In this document: piece after piece, positions 26,205 to 35,533 of the stretch
Layout of the letters: each line of letters opens with the position of its first letter
Position numbering within the stretch: the stretch's first letter is position 1
NCBI GenBank assembly: GCA_965249595.1
Contig: OZ252242.1
Span: 620,001 to 684,000, forward strand
Origin: VXNJ01 sp965249595
GTDB lineage: Bacteria; Chloroflexota; UBA11872; VXNJ01
DNA: 64,000 nt
Direction: 5' to 3'
The notes under the pieces: model-generated
Seen by the model: the letters and a program-made list of their open reading frames with translations, nothing else
Database searches by the model: none
What the model was told of the DNA's origin: nothing
Position numbers and translations under genes: made by a program

Positions 26205-27431
26205 TTGTCGAAGTCGGGCGACCCACCGGCGTATCACCGATCCGGCCAGGACCCCGAATGCTGCGCCCTGGCGATTCAATTGGCCGCCCACCAGATCACC
26301 TTTCCCGGTTCGAGCGATTCGCCTTCGGAAGCAATGGTTTTCGGCATCGGCGGGGCGATTGGCATGGGTGTTTTTCAATTCGTCTACGAAGCCGAGGATT
26401 TTGCCTCGTTTTTTGTCACCGGCCGCCATCGATGGGACGATGCACGGGCCTGGTTCACTTCAGCTGTCGAGCGCCTGGGTCTCACTTGCGAGTTGTTTGA
26501 ATCCGGCGCCCGCAAAGCTTCCGCTGAGGCCCTGGCCAGCCAACTGGCCGAAGGGTACCCGGTGGTGGCCTGGGCCGACTCCGGATCACTCTCGCACCGC
26601 GGTCTTCCGCCCTATTACGCCGGTGGCGGCTATCACACCGTTTCGGTCCATTCACAAAGCGCCGGCTTGACGTTAATTTCCGATTTGGCCAAAGACCCAA
26701 TCGCCGTTCCCGATGATGAATTTGCCGACGCTCGCCAGCGGATAAGAAAACACCGCCATCGCCTGTTGCGGGTGCGACCGGGCCGAATATCGAAAAGCCC
26801 CGAACAGCTTATTTACGACGGCCTTCTAGCTTGTGTCCAAGGCCTGCAGAAACCACGCAGCGCGAGTTTTGCGTTGGGAGCATTAGAAGTTTGGAGCAAA
26901 CGGATTACGGCCGCCAGGGGAAGGCAGGCATGGGCCAATGCCTTCCCCGCCGGCCACCGCCTGCTAACGGCCCTGGTCTCGATGGTGCGCTTCGTGCAGT
27001 GTCACGAAAACGATGGAGCCCTGCACCGGCGCCTGATGGCCGACTTCCTCCGGCAAGCCGATGAATTGGTATCTCACCGGGGCCTTGCCGACCTGGCCGT
27101 CCAATATGACTGCTTGGCCGAGGCTTGGCAAGAATTGGCTTGCGCCGCGTTGCCAATATCGACGCCGGGGCTTTGGCAACTGGGCGGCGACCTGAGGGCC
27201 GCCCACGGCGCCTATCTGGCCTCGCGGACCGATGCCCGGGCCCAGTTGTTGGCGGCCAACACCCGTATTGACGAATGTTGCGAGCAACTCAAAAAAGGAG
27301 GGCAATTCCCGCTGACCGAACCCGATGTGGCTCAGCTATTGACGAATTTGAGCGAGCGGGTTGGCAGAATCTTTGCTGCTGAGGGCCGCGCCTTTGAAAG
27401 CCTGGTGGCAGTCACCGGCGCGATGGAGTAA
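26205..27431 (+). CDS. BtrH-N-domain / DUF4872 protein
   Basis: The 408-residue protein starts at TTG 26205, chosen because a strong ribosome site (ggaggg, 26193-26198) lies 6 bases upstream. The N-terminal half follows the BtrH fold of butirosin biosynthesis: a Cys region (DPECCALAIQLAAHQ), the glycine-rich MVFGIGGAIGMGVFQFVY, a YPVVAWAD strand and the His region GGGYHTVSVHS, as expected for a Cys/His-type papain-like or acyltransferase fold. The C-terminal half (from about residue 200) matches DUF4872, which usually accompanies it. BtrH transfers an acyl chain in an antibiotic pathway. No biosynthetic cluster is nearby, so its substrate here is unknown. Confidence 0.7.
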   Translation: MSKSGDPPAYHRSGQDPECCALAIQLAAHQITFPGSSDSPSEAMVFGIGGAIGMGVFQFVYEAEDFASFFVTGRHRWDDARAWFTSAVERLGLTCELFESGARKASAEALASQLAEGYPVVAWADSGSLSHRGLPPYYAGGGYHTVSVHSQSAGLTLISDLAKDPIAVPDDEFADARQRIRKHRHRLLRVRPGRISKSPEQLIYDGLLACVQGLQKPRSASFALGALEVWSKRITAARGRQAWANAFPAGHRLLTALVSMVRFVQCHENDGALHRRLMADFLRQADELVSHRGLADLAVQYDCLAEAWQELACAALPISTPGLWQLGGDLRAAHGAYLASRTDARAQLLAANTRIDECCEQLKKGGQFPLTEPDVAQLLTNLSERVGRIFAAEGRAFESLVAVTGAME

Positions 27432-27477
27432 ACGCACTCGGCAATAGGTGCAAGTCAAATGGACGGGATTTCGCGCT

Positions 27478-28365
27478 ATGGCGGTGGCCAAAACAACTAT
27501 TGCGATCACCGGCGGCGCGGGCCGCATCGGCCGCATCGTGGCCGACGATCTGCTACGGTGGGGAGCCGAGCTGCGGATCCTGGATTTGCCGCAGGCGAAT
27601 TTTGACGGTCTGGCCGACCGCCGCGGGATATCCGTCTGCGCGGGTGACATTACCGACCAAGGGTACCTAGATAGTGCGTTGGCGGGATGCGACCTGGTCG
27701 TGCACCTGGCCGCGGTGCTCCCTCCGGTGGCCGACGAAAACGAAGCCTTGGCGCAACGGGTCAACGTTGGCGGGACCTCATGTCTGCTCGCGGCGATGAA
27801 GTCGGTTCGCCCGAGCGAGGCTCGTCTGGTGTTCGCCTCGTCGGTCGTCGTTTACGGCAACACCCAAGCCGAGGTACCGCCGATCACCGTCAACCAGCCG
27901 CCGGCCGCGGTGGGCAGCTACGCCCGCTCCAAGGTGGACTGTGAGGCCCTGATCGCCGAATCGGGTGTCCCAGCCACGATTCTGCGGGTCTCCGGAGTTT
28001 CGGTAGCCGAGGCTTTGATGCCACCGCAGCCTTGGCCGTTTACCGCTGATCAGCGCATGGAGTTCGTGCTGCTGGAAGACGCCGCTGGCCCGCTCGCGGC
28101 AGCGGCCAAGGACCCGTCCACGATCGGGCGGGCCTATAACGTTGCCGGTGGGCCTAGCTGGCGCAAGCGCGGGCGGGAATATTCAAACGATTACTACAAC
28201 CTCTTGCAGATGCCGTCGGATGAGGCTCCGTTTTTGGCAAGCTCAAGGGCGTTTGATTTCTACGACACCGACGCCACGGTGTCGGAACTGGGTTTTGTGC
28301 CCACGCCCTACGACCAATACTTGGACCGCACCCGGCAGGCTATCGAGGAGATGTTCGGACTCTAG
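27478..28365 (+). CDS. NAD-dependent epimerase/dehydratase
   Basis: The 295-residue extended SDR starts at ATG 27478, where AVAKTTIAITGGAGRIGRIV gives the Rossmann motif; the frame is open 30 bases further up without conservation. It has LVVHLAAVLPPVADE, the strand VFASSVVVYGN and the catalytic YARSK in VGSYARSKVDCEALI. The last 40 residues resemble the sugar epimerase C-terminal lid. The substrate is unknown, most likely a nucleotide sugar or a related hydroxy compound. It lies 46 bases after the BtrH-like gene and could share its transcript. Confidence 0.82.
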   Translation: MAVAKTTIAITGGAGRIGRIVADDLLRWGAELRILDLPQANFDGLADRRGISVCAGDITDQGYLDSALAGCDLVVHLAAVLPPVADENEALAQRVNVGGTSCLLAAMKSVRPSEARLVFASSVVVYGNTQAEVPPITVNQPPAAVGSYARSKVDCEALIAESGVPATILRVSGVSVAEALMPPQPWPFTADQRMEFVLLEDAAGPLAAAAKDPSTIGRAYNVAGGPSWRKRGREYSNDYYNLLQMPSDEAPFLASSRAFDFYDTDATVSELGFVPTPYDQYLDRTRQAIEEMFGL

Positions 28366-28491
28366 GCAGCTGGTCTTCAGGGCATGCCGGCGGCAACTAG
28401 AATCGGCCCTGCTAATTTTCGGCGCCAGTGACTACGGCGCCCGCGCACTCGGCAATTTCAGCACCAAAGACAGATTGAGGGAAGAAGGGCG

Positions 28492-28716
28492 ATGGGCAAG
28501 CTAATCATTTCGCTGTTCACCCTGGTGGGCATGCTTGTTGTGGGTCTGGTCGCAGTCGCGGTCGGACTGTTTGTATTCGACGAATATCAGCGAAAGCGCG
28601 ATGCCGCCCCGGTGGAAGGGGCGAGCGGCGACGGACCTGCGGAAACCGCGGCGTCGGACGATCCGGAAGGACCGGAGTCAGCGGCAAATCCGGAAACGGA
28701 AGCCGAACCCGTTTAA
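28492..28716 (+). CDS. Small single-pass membrane protein
   Basis: The 74-residue protein has one N-terminal membrane helix (LIISLFTLVGMLVVGLVAVA, residues 3-22) and a highly acidic, Glu- and Pro-rich tail without recognisable domains. A purine-rich site (gggaagaaggg) precedes the ATG at good spacing, which favours it as a real gene. Its stop is 34 bases from the alpha/beta hydrolase start. I cannot assign a function. Confidence 0.6.
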   Translation: MGKLIISLFTLVGMLVVGLVAVAVGLFVFDEYQRKRDAAPVEGASGDGPAETAASDDPEGPESAANPETEAEPV

Positions 28717-28750
28717 TCTTCCCGCGTGGCCGGCCGCGTCCGTCGTATTG

Positions 28751-29896
28751 ATGGGGTCCGCAACGCCGCGCCGCAGTAACCGGCCAGGTCCGGCGGCGCG
28801 CTATTTGTTGCTTCCGGTAGCCCTGCTGCTGCTGTTTCTGGGCCCGGTCGATCGGACCCTGCGAGCGATGGAAATAGTCGCCTTAAACGCCAGCGGCGGT
28901 CACCTTGCAATGGTGACCCGATTGGCACCCGACCCGGTGCCTGACACAGTGTCAATCGACTTCGCGGGCTCTTCGATCGATTCCGACTTTTACGACCCCG
29001 GCGGATTTGGCAAGCAACCGCGAATCGTACTCGTCAACGGCCTTGTAGAAGACGGTCGCAACTATCCGCTGCTGGTCCTGGTTGCCCGCTCCTTGACTCG
29101 GACCGGTTTCCAGGTATTGGTGCCCGAGCTGTACAACTATCAGCATCTGCGTCTAGACGCCCGTGATTCGGCGGTGCTCGCCGCCACGCTCCGGCACGGC
29201 GACCGCGCCAACGCAATATTGGGTTTCAGCGTCGGTGGGTCATTGGCAATGATCGCCGCCAACCAGGTAGCCCACCCAGTGGGCGTCATAACCATCGGCG
29301 CCTACGGCAGCCTGCCGCGGGTGATTGAGACTGCCCTGACCGGTCAGTTCGAACACGACGGGCATACTATTCCCTACCAACCGGCCAGCGTGGTTTGGGC
29401 GGCAGTGCGCGATACGCTGTTGGCCGAATTACCGCCGACCGACGCCGCCCTGCTGCGCGATATTTTTCCGGGACGCAGCCCGCAACCGGTGGACTCGCAC
29501 GCCCAATTGGCACCGGCCCTGAGCGGCGAAGGGCGGACGGTTTACGAGCTGATCTTGGCGCGCGAGCGCGATCACGTTATGCAGCGAATGGTGAACCTGC
29601 CCAATCGTTTGCGGCGGCTCATCGACGAGCTTTCGCCGGCCAACCAGATGGGCCCTGGCCGCGGTCAAACGGTTCTCTACCACTTCACCGGTGACCCCTT
29701 CATCCCTTCGCAGGAGGGGATTGATCTGGCCCGCCAGCTGGCGCCGCGGTCACAGCTGTTTGACTCCGGTCTGATTGACCACGGCGAGATCGCCCTGCCC
29801 CCGCTGAATTTCGACTCCCTAAGGTCGTTCTACCTACCCGAGACGGCGGCCTTCATCGGGTTCAGTTCGGCCGCACTTTCGGCCGCCGGCCGCTAG
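28751..29896 (+). CDS. Membrane-associated alpha/beta-hydrolase-fold protein
   Basis: From ATG 28751 the protein has about 381 residues. A hydrophobic N-terminal segment (YLLLPVALLLLFLGPVD) acts as signal or anchor. The hydrolase core has the strand RIVLVNGLVEDGRNYP, the nucleophile elbow LGFSVGGSLAM (G-x-S-x-G) near residue 160, an Asp in YHFTGDPFIP and a His in GLIDHGEI, giving a plausible Ser-Asp-His triad. The frame is open far upstream inside the preceding small gene, but this ATG fits the signal peptide. The substrate is unknown; a lipase- or esterase-like role outside the membrane is reasonable. Confidence 0.75.
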   Translation: MGSATPRRSNRPGPAARYLLLPVALLLLFLGPVDRTLRAMEIVALNASGGHLAMVTRLAPDPVPDTVSIDFAGSSIDSDFYDPGGFGKQPRIVLVNGLVEDGRNYPLLVLVARSLTRTGFQVLVPELYNYQHLRLDARDSAVLAATLRHGDRANAILGFSVGGSLAMIAANQVAHPVGVITIGAYGSLPRVIETALTGQFEHDGHTIPYQPASVVWAAVRDTLLAELPPTDAALLRDIFPGRSPQPVDSHAQLAPALSGEGRTVYELILARERDHVMQRMVNLPNRLRRLIDELSPANQMGPGRGQTVLYHFTGDPFIPSQEGIDLARQLAPRSQLFDSGLIDHGEIALPPLNFDSLRSFYLPETAAFIGFSSAALSAAGR

Positions 29897-29912
29897 GCGA
29901 GCGGTCCGCCGG

Positions 29913-31085
29913 TCAATTCGGGTTTTGCGTTAGCACCGCCGAGGCCGCGGCCGCGGCCCGTCCCGCCTCAACCCGGTAACCCCGCTCGTCGAGCAGGACT
30001 TCAAGGGCGTTGAGGATGTGGTAGACGTTCTTGGGGTCGGATCCGTAGCCCATCAGGCCGATCCGCCAGACCTTGCCGGCCCATTCACCCAGGCCGCCGC
30101 CGATCTCGGTGTTGAATCGTTCCAGCAGGGCCCCGCGAATCTCGGCGTCAACAATGCCGGTGGGTATTTCAACCGGCGTGAGCATGCCCAGGCGCCGTCC
30201 TTCCATGCTGGCCACGCCTAAACCCATTGCCTCGAGGCCGGCCCGCAGGGCGGCTCCGTTGCGTTCATGCCGTTGCTCGCGAACATCTAGACCTTCGGCC
30301 ACGATCAATTCGAGGGCTCTCTTGAGTCCGGCGACCACCGGTGAAGAACAGGTGTGGTGGTAGGGCAAATCGCCCGCCCAGTAGGCGGCGATGTCGATGG
30401 CTGAAAGATACCATGAGCCAACCGAACTAGACCGGTTCTCGATTCGCGCGATGGCTCGCGGCGAAAAGGTAATGGGCGCCGCCCCCGGCGGTGTTCCGAT
30501 GCACTTTTGGCTACCGCCGTAGGCCACGTCTACGCCCCATTCATCCACCTTGACCTGGGCACCGCCCAGCAGGGTAACCAGATCGGCCACCAGCAGGGCG
30601 TTGGCGCGGTGGCAGACCTCGGCGATATCGGCGAGCGGCTGCCGCAGCCCGACTGAGGTCTCGGCGCCAACCAGAAATACCGTGCGGGCGTCGGGGTGTT
30701 GGGCCAGCGCATCAGCCACATCCTGGGTTTCAACCGGACGGGCGAACCCGGATGAAACTTCCACGACCTTGGCACCCATGCGCGAGCAGATCTCGGCGGC
30801 CTTGGAGCCGAAGAATCCGCTGACGCCAACGATCACCTTGTCACCCGGTTCAATCACGTTGATCAGGGCGGTCTCCATACCGGAGAAACCGGTGCCGGAG
30901 ACGGCAAAGGTAGCCCGATTAGAGGTTCCAAATACCTCCCGCAGCAGTGCGGCGGTGTCTTTGAGCATCTGAACGAAAACCGGATCGACATGCGAAATGA
31001 CCGGTTCGCTCATGGCGGCGGTTATGCGGGGGTCGACTGGCGATGGGCCGGGGCCGAGTAACAGGCGGGCCGGGTTTTGCAGCAT
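29913..31085 (-). CDS. Class V aminotransferase (alanine-glyoxylate / serine-pyruvate type)
   Basis: The 390-residue PLP enzyme starts at ATG 31085 with LLLGPGPSPVDPRITAAM, the typical N-terminus of serine-glyoxylate and alanine-glyoxylate aminotransferases. It has FAVSGTGFSGMETALIN, the PLP Asp region LLVADLVTLLGG, and the Schiff-base Lys in VAYGGSQKCIGTPPGAAPI near residue 195. The C-terminus has VWRIGLMGYGSDPKNVYHIL, where the Arg binds the substrate carboxylate. Glyoxylate and serine links to glyA and the hydroxyacid dehydrogenase are possible. The gene is divergent from the epimerase at 31202, and both promoters should lie in 31086-31201. Confidence 0.9.
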   Translation of the reverse strand: MLQNPARLLLGPGPSPVDPRITAAMSEPVISHVDPVFVQMLKDTAALLREVFGTSNRATFAVSGTGFSGMETALINVIEPGDKVIVGVSGFFGSKAAEICSRMGAKVVEVSSGFARPVETQDVADALAQHPDARTVFLVGAETSVGLRQPLADIAEVCHRANALLVADLVTLLGGAQVKVDEWGVDVAYGGSQKCIGTPPGAAPITFSPRAIARIENRSSSVGSWYLSAIDIAAYWAGDLPYHHTCSSPVVAGLKRALELIVAEGLDVREQRHERNGAALRAGLEAMGLGVASMEGRRLGMLTPVEIPTGIVDAEIRGALLERFNTEIGGGLGEWAGKVWRIGLMGYGSDPKNVYHILNALEVLLDERGYRVEAGRAAAAASAVLTQNPN

Positions 31086-31201
31086 TGCGGGCCTTGGGAG
31101 TTTTAGAGCATTTGAAATAGTATGGGCAATGCTGCGGCCCACGCTTTATGGACGTGGCGCTCGCGCCAAATCGACCTTCATTTTTACTTCTGGGCCATGG
31201 C

Positions 31202-32140
31202 ATGCCGATTTCCCTCGTCGCCGGCGGCGCCGGGATGGTTGGAACCCACCTCTGCGAAGCACTCCTGGCACGCGGACACCAAGTCATTTGCGCCGACAAC
31301 CTGGTCACCGCCCGGCGGACAAATCTCGATTCGTTAATCTCCCGGGCGGGCTTTGAATACCGTGATTGTGATATCACCGAACGGCTCGAAATCGACGGGC
31401 TCGATTACGTTTTCCACCTGGCTTCACCGGCCAGCCCGCGGCATTTCGTGCTAATACCCAACGAGATAATCGCCGCCAACTCCACCGGCACCGAAAACTT
31501 GATTGAATTGGCGCTGGCCAATGACGCGCGATTCCTGCTGGCCTCAACATCGGAGATTTACGGCGACCCGCTTGAGCATCCGCAACGCGAGGACTACAAC
31601 GGGAACGTCGATCCGCTGGGTTTGCGTTCTTGCTACGACGAGAGCAAACGCTTCGCCGAGATGCTCACTGCCACGGCCGTGCGTACGGCCGGATTGGATG
31701 GGCGCATTGTTCGCATATTCAATACCTACGGGCCTCATTCAAATCCCGATGATGGACGGGCGTTGATCGAATTTCTAAAGCGGGCCGTCGCCGGAGATCC
31801 GCTGATTGTTCATGGCGACGGCCAGCAAACCCGCAGCTGGTGTTACGTGACCGACCTGGTCGAGGGCATCGCCCGCGTGGCCGAATCGACCACCGCCCGC
31901 GGCCGCGTTTACAACCTGGGTAACCCCGACGAGCGAACGGTGTTGGATATGGCCCGTGCGGTGCTGAAGGTGACCGGATCAAATTCGGCGATCGAGTTTG
32001 CCCCGGCCCCACCGGGTGACCCGGCGCGGCGCTGTCCGGACATTGGGCGGGCGCGGCGCGAGCTCGATTGGCAGCCACGGGTGTCGTTATCTGAAGGCCT
32101 GACCCAAACCCTGGCCTGGTACCACCAGGCAATCGCCTAG
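31202..32140 (+). CDS. NAD-dependent nucleotide-sugar epimerase/decarboxylase
   Basis: The 312-residue extended SDR is close to UDP-glucuronate decarboxylases. From ATG 31202 it begins PISLVAGGAGMVGTHLCEAL and shows VFHLASPASPRHF, FLLASTSEIYGDPLEHPQ, the catalytic Y-x-x-x-K in SCYDESKRFAEML, and the later signature FNTYGPHSNPDDGR with DGQQTRSWCYVTDLVEGI. The frame is open to 31148, but those residues are not conserved. It is followed by a flippase and Gmd, so it likely supplies a sugar nucleotide (such as UDP-xylose) for a surface glycan. Confidence 0.88.
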   Translation: MPISLVAGGAGMVGTHLCEALLARGHQVICADNLVTARRTNLDSLISRAGFEYRDCDITERLEIDGLDYVFHLASPASPRHFVLIPNEIIAANSTGTENLIELALANDARFLLASTSEIYGDPLEHPQREDYNGNVDPLGLRSCYDESKRFAEMLTATAVRTAGLDGRIVRIFNTYGPHSNPDDGRALIEFLKRAVAGDPLIVHGDGQQTRSWCYVTDLVEGIARVAESTTARGRVYNLGNPDERTVLDMARAVLKVTGSNSAIEFAPAPPGDPARRCPDIGRARRELDWQPRVSLSEGLTQTLAWYHQAIA

Positions 32141-32170
32141 GTCGCACGTGCGCAATTGATTTTTCATACC

Positions 32171-33430
32171 ATGCGCGAGCGGTTGGGCCCAGGCGCCGTG
32201 GCGCCTCTTTTCCTGGCGTTGGCGATGGGCGCCAACGGCCTGCAGTACATATATCAAGTAGCGATGGCTAGATTGCTCGATCCGGCCCAATATGCAGTTC
32301 TGCTGGCGCTGGTCTCTTTCGTTGGCATTCTCTTGTTTCCCGGAAATGCCTTCCAATCGGCGGTGGCGGTGGGGACCGGGCAACTGGCCGAAGGTGGAAG
32401 CCAGCGGGCAATATGGCCGTTCACGCGGCGCGCAATATTCGCCGGCTCCGGAGTGGCACTGGCGGCCAGTCTCGCGCTGGCGACTGTGGCCAGCCCTTTG
32501 AGCGCTTTGTTCGGATCCGACAGTGGCTGGGTGTTGTTCTGGATGCTCCTGATACTGCCCCTTTCGCTTGTCTTGGCCACCGCCCGCGGGGCCCTGCAGG
32601 GATTGGCCCGGTTTCTGTGGCTGGGATCGGCGCTGCTCTGCGACGCCGTGGTGCGGGTCGCGTTGGCCATCACATTGGTGAGCGTGGGATTTGGATTGGC
32701 CGGTGCGGTGGCCAGCTTTTCAGTGGGGATCGTGGTGGCGGTCGGGGTGGCCCTTTGGAGCCTTCGTCCTCGTGTCCAGCCGGTAGGACATGATGAGGCA
32801 GCGGGCATCTGGCAGTTGCTGCGGACCCAACTTCGCACGGTCCCGGCCACCTTCGCGATATTTGGCGTCCAGTCGATTGATGTCGTGATCGCCAATTGGC
32901 GGCTCGGCGATGCTCAGCTGGAGCCCTTCTCGGCCGCAGTGCTGGCGGGCCGGGTCAGCTTCTACGGATGTTTCATGCTGGGTCAGTTGCTGCTACCGCG
33001 CCTGCGGGCGATGTTTGCGGCCGGCGAGCTGGACCGACGGCTGCTGTACCGCGGCTCGTTGGCGGTCCTGGGAATTGCCCTGGGCCCGCTGGCATTGGGC
33101 TTGGCCTTCCCGCAACTGGTCCACTTGGCGCTGGTGGGACCGGCCTACGGGAGCGATGCCGGTCTGCTACAGGTGTATCTGGCCGGGGCGGCGCTACTCT
33201 CGCTGACCCTCTACCTCGTCTACATGCTCATCGCCGCCGGTGTGACCTGGATCTGGCGGGTGTTGGCGCCGGTGGCGTTAGTCCAGACCGGGGCCTACCT
33301 GTGGCTGGCTGGCTCGGTTTACGATTTTGCAGGGATCCTGCTCGCCGCCGCCGCCGCCATGTTCATTGCCAGTGCGATCGCCGGCGGGCGGTTGCTGACC
33401 GGGCGCCGCAGGGCGCTCATGGCCCAATAA
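32171..33430 (+). CDS. Polysaccharide flippase-like membrane protein (Wzx/MATE-like)
   Basis: The roughly 420-residue protein has about 12 hydrophobic segments and starts MRERLGPGAVAPLFLALAMG (ATG 32171; a TTG at 32156 is also possible). The pattern NGLQYIYQVAMARLLDPAQYAVL in the first helix pair is typical of O-antigen/lipid-linked oligosaccharide flippases and other MOP exporters, in which LLxPxxYG follows helix 1. It lies between a sugar epimerase and gmd, with 30 bases to the former. No adjacent glycosyltransferase or polymerase was found. The transported glycan is unknown. Confidence 0.78.
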   Translation: MRERLGPGAVAPLFLALAMGANGLQYIYQVAMARLLDPAQYAVLLALVSFVGILLFPGNAFQSAVAVGTGQLAEGGSQRAIWPFTRRAIFAGSGVALAASLALATVASPLSALFGSDSGWVLFWMLLILPLSLVLATARGALQGLARFLWLGSALLCDAVVRVALAITLVSVGFGLAGAVASFSVGIVVAVGVALWSLRPRVQPVGHDEAAGIWQLLRTQLRTVPATFAIFGVQSIDVVIANWRLGDAQLEPFSAAVLAGRVSFYGCFMLGQLLLPRLRAMFAAGELDRRLLYRGSLAVLGIALGPLALGLAFPQLVHLALVGPAYGSDAGLLQVYLAGAALLSLTLYLVYMLIAAGVTWIWRVLAPVALVQTGAYLWLAGSVYDFAGILLAAAAAMFIASAIAGGRLLTGRRRALMAQ

Positions 33431-33453
33431 CCCAAACTCATCGGAATTAAAAC

Positions 33454-34458
33454 TTGCCCAGCGCCCTAATTACCGGTATTACCGGCCAAGACGGTTCATA
33501 TCTGGCCGAGTTCCTGCTTTCGCGGGGCTATCGAGTTGTCGGAATGCTGCGCCGTACGAGCACTGAGCCATTTGAGCGGATCGCCCACATCCAAAGCGAA
33601 ATCGAGCTGGTCTATGGCGATCTGGCTGATACCGGCTCGCTGATCCGCGTACTGACCGAATGTCGACCGGATGAGGTTTACAACCTCGGCGCGGCCTCCT
33701 TTGTGCACACGTCGTGGTCACAACCGGAACTTACCGGCAACGTGACCGGATTGGGAGTGCTGCGAATGCTGGAGGCGATATCGGCTTGCGACGATTCGAT
33801 CCGCTTCTACCAGGCGTCGAGCTCCGAAATCTTCGGCCAGGCGGCCGAGACCCCGCAGCGTGAGACAACGCCGTTTCATCCACGCAGCCCTTACGGGGTG
33901 GCCAAGGCTTACGGTCACTACATCACCATCAATTACCGCGAGAGCCATGGCCTGCACGCCTCATCGGGAATCTTGTTCAACCATGAATCGCCGCGGCGCG
34001 GGCTCGAATTTGTAACCCGCAAGGTCTCTCGGGCGGTGGCCCGCATAAAACTGGGGATGGAAGATCGGCTGGGCTTGGGTGACCTGTCGCCGCAACGCGA
34101 TTGGGGCTTCGCCGGCGATTACGTGGCCGCGATGTGGATGATGCTGCAACAGGACCGGCCCGACGATTACGTCATCGCCACCGGCCGCACGCACACCGTC
34201 GAGCGGGCGGTTGAGTTGGCTTTTGCCCATGCCGGCCTCAACTGGCGCGACCACGTCCAAACGGACCCGGCGATGCAGCGCCCGGCCGAGGTCATGTTGC
34301 TCAAGGGCGACAGCGCCAAGGCCAAGGCCGAGCTGGGGTGGGAACCGAAGGTTACGTTCGAAGAATTGATCGCCATGATGGTCGATGCGGATTTGGAGCG
34401 GGAATCGGCGGCTATGGCCAGCGCTGGCGGCCCGCCCGCTAGAGCCGCAAGGGTCTAG
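33454..34458 (+). CDS. gmd: GDP-mannose 4,6-dehydratase
   Basis: Gmd makes GDP-4-keto-6-deoxymannose, the precursor of GDP-fucose and GDP-rhamnose. The protein (334 residues, TTG start at 33454) shows ALITGITGQDGSYLAEFLL, the Ser/Thr-Tyr-Lys site in SSEIFGQ and SPYGVAKAYGHYITINYRE, the diagnostic ILFNHESPRRGLEFVTRKVS, and RDWGFAGDYVAAMWMMLQQ. All are strong Gmd signatures. The C-terminal 20 residues are Ala-rich. No WcaG/Fcl-type synthase is adjacent, so the product may be finished elsewhere. Confidence 0.93.
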   Translation: MPSALITGITGQDGSYLAEFLLSRGYRVVGMLRRTSTEPFERIAHIQSEIELVYGDLADTGSLIRVLTECRPDEVYNLGAASFVHTSWSQPELTGNVTGLGVLRMLEAISACDDSIRFYQASSSEIFGQAAETPQRETTPFHPRSPYGVAKAYGHYITINYRESHGLHASSGILFNHESPRRGLEFVTRKVSRAVARIKLGMEDRLGLGDLSPQRDWGFAGDYVAAMWMMLQQDRPDDYVIATGRTHTVERAVELAFAHAGLNWRDHVQTDPAMQRPAEVMLLKGDSAKAKAELGWEPKVTFEELIAMMVDADLERESAAMASAGGPPARAARV

Positions 34459-34612
34459 CGCGACCCAATAGAGTGCGGATCAAACGGTGGCCCGAAATTG
34501 GCCTGGAAAAGGACGTTGGCCGGGCTCGAGCACCGATTTCCCGCCGTGACCACGCTCATGGGCGACCGAATTTACCGACCGCGCTGGCCGGGAAACTGGC
34601 ACCAATCCTGCT

Positions 34613-35533
34613 TTATGCGGGCCGATCGGGTTCGCCGAGCAGGGCTGCCAGCATGGCTTCAATTGGGGGCGGCTCGGGCACGTCCTTGAACTGGCCCATT
34701 CGGCGGTAGATCTCGGCGGCGGCCCGATGGAATCCGTCGGGGAGGTCGGCCGCCGAAAAAGTGTCGGCGATTTCCTCCATTTCTCCGGCAAACCGCCAGG
34801 CCTTGGGCGTGCTCGATAGTGCACGGGCCTCCCCGCCCGCCGCCAGGCTCGGTTGCGAAAGCGCCCACTCGTCGCGCAGGGCCTCAGTTACGCCCTGGCT
34901 GTGGGCCAGGCCGAGGATCCCCGCCAGCAGTGCCGAAGTCCCCTTGGTCCACGCGGCGTAGGCCATCTTCAGGGCCGAGGCGGCGCCCGCATCGGCGACT
35001 AGCGCAACGGCAGTCAGGGGGCTGGCTGCAAAGAGCGAGGCCACGCCGGTAGCCCCGGCCCCGGCCAGGTAAAGACGCGTCGTCTCGGCTTTCCAAGGCG
35101 GCGGCCCGATGATGCCCCCGTCTACGAAGGCCCGGGTCCCACCGGCCAGCACCGTCTCGCCAATGCTGATCGCCCGTGCCGGGGAAACCGCGTTGGCGTC
35201 GACAAAGGTGCCTCGAAAACCGGATTGGGCGACCAGTTCGGCCAGATCGAGGGCGGCTGAAGGTGGGCAAACACTGATCAGGGTCTCGCTGGCCTTGGCC
35301 ACGGCCTCGAGTTCGCCGGCGTCCTCTAGTCCGGCCCGCTCGGCGCGCGAGCGCGTGGCCGCACTCCGCCCTTTACTGGCCCACAGGACGCGGTGCCCGC
35401 GTCCGGTCAGGGCCGCTCCCACGGAAGAGCCCATCGCTCCCGGATGCAACAGGCCGATGGTCCCATCGGCGGCGCGAGGCCTTTCGGGCGGGCTTGCAAC
35501 CGTTCCCGGCGTGGAAGGAGGTGACGAATTCAT
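34613..35533 (-). CDS. 6-phosphogluconate-dehydrogenase-like NAD(P) oxidoreductase (DUF1932)
   Basis: The 306-residue protein (ATG 35533) has the N-terminal Rossmann motif IGLLHPGAMGSSVGAALTGRG near residue 25, preceded by a Pro/Ser-rich leader. A beta-hydroxyacid-dehydrogenase type core follows (FVDANAVSPARAISIGE, GGIIGPPPW), and the C-terminal half has AGAASALKMAYAAWTKGTSALL, where DUF1932 members hold the catalytic Lys. The DUF1932 family includes poorly defined NADP-dependent hydroxyacid dehydrogenases. Other frames also read long here because of GC bias, but this one carries the motifs. Confidence 0.8.
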   Translation of the reverse strand: MNSSPPSTPGTVASPPERPRAADGTIGLLHPGAMGSSVGAALTGRGHRVLWASKGRSAATRSRAERAGLEDAGELEAVAKASETLISVCPPSAALDLAELVAQSGFRGTFVDANAVSPARAISIGETVLAGGTRAFVDGGIIGPPPWKAETTRLYLAGAGATGVASLFAASPLTAVALVADAGAASALKMAYAAWTKGTSALLAGILGLAHSQGVTEALRDEWALSQPSLAAGGEARALSSTPKAWRFAGEMEEIADTFSAADLPDGFHRAAAEIYRRMGQFKDVPEPPPIEAMLAALLGEPDRPA

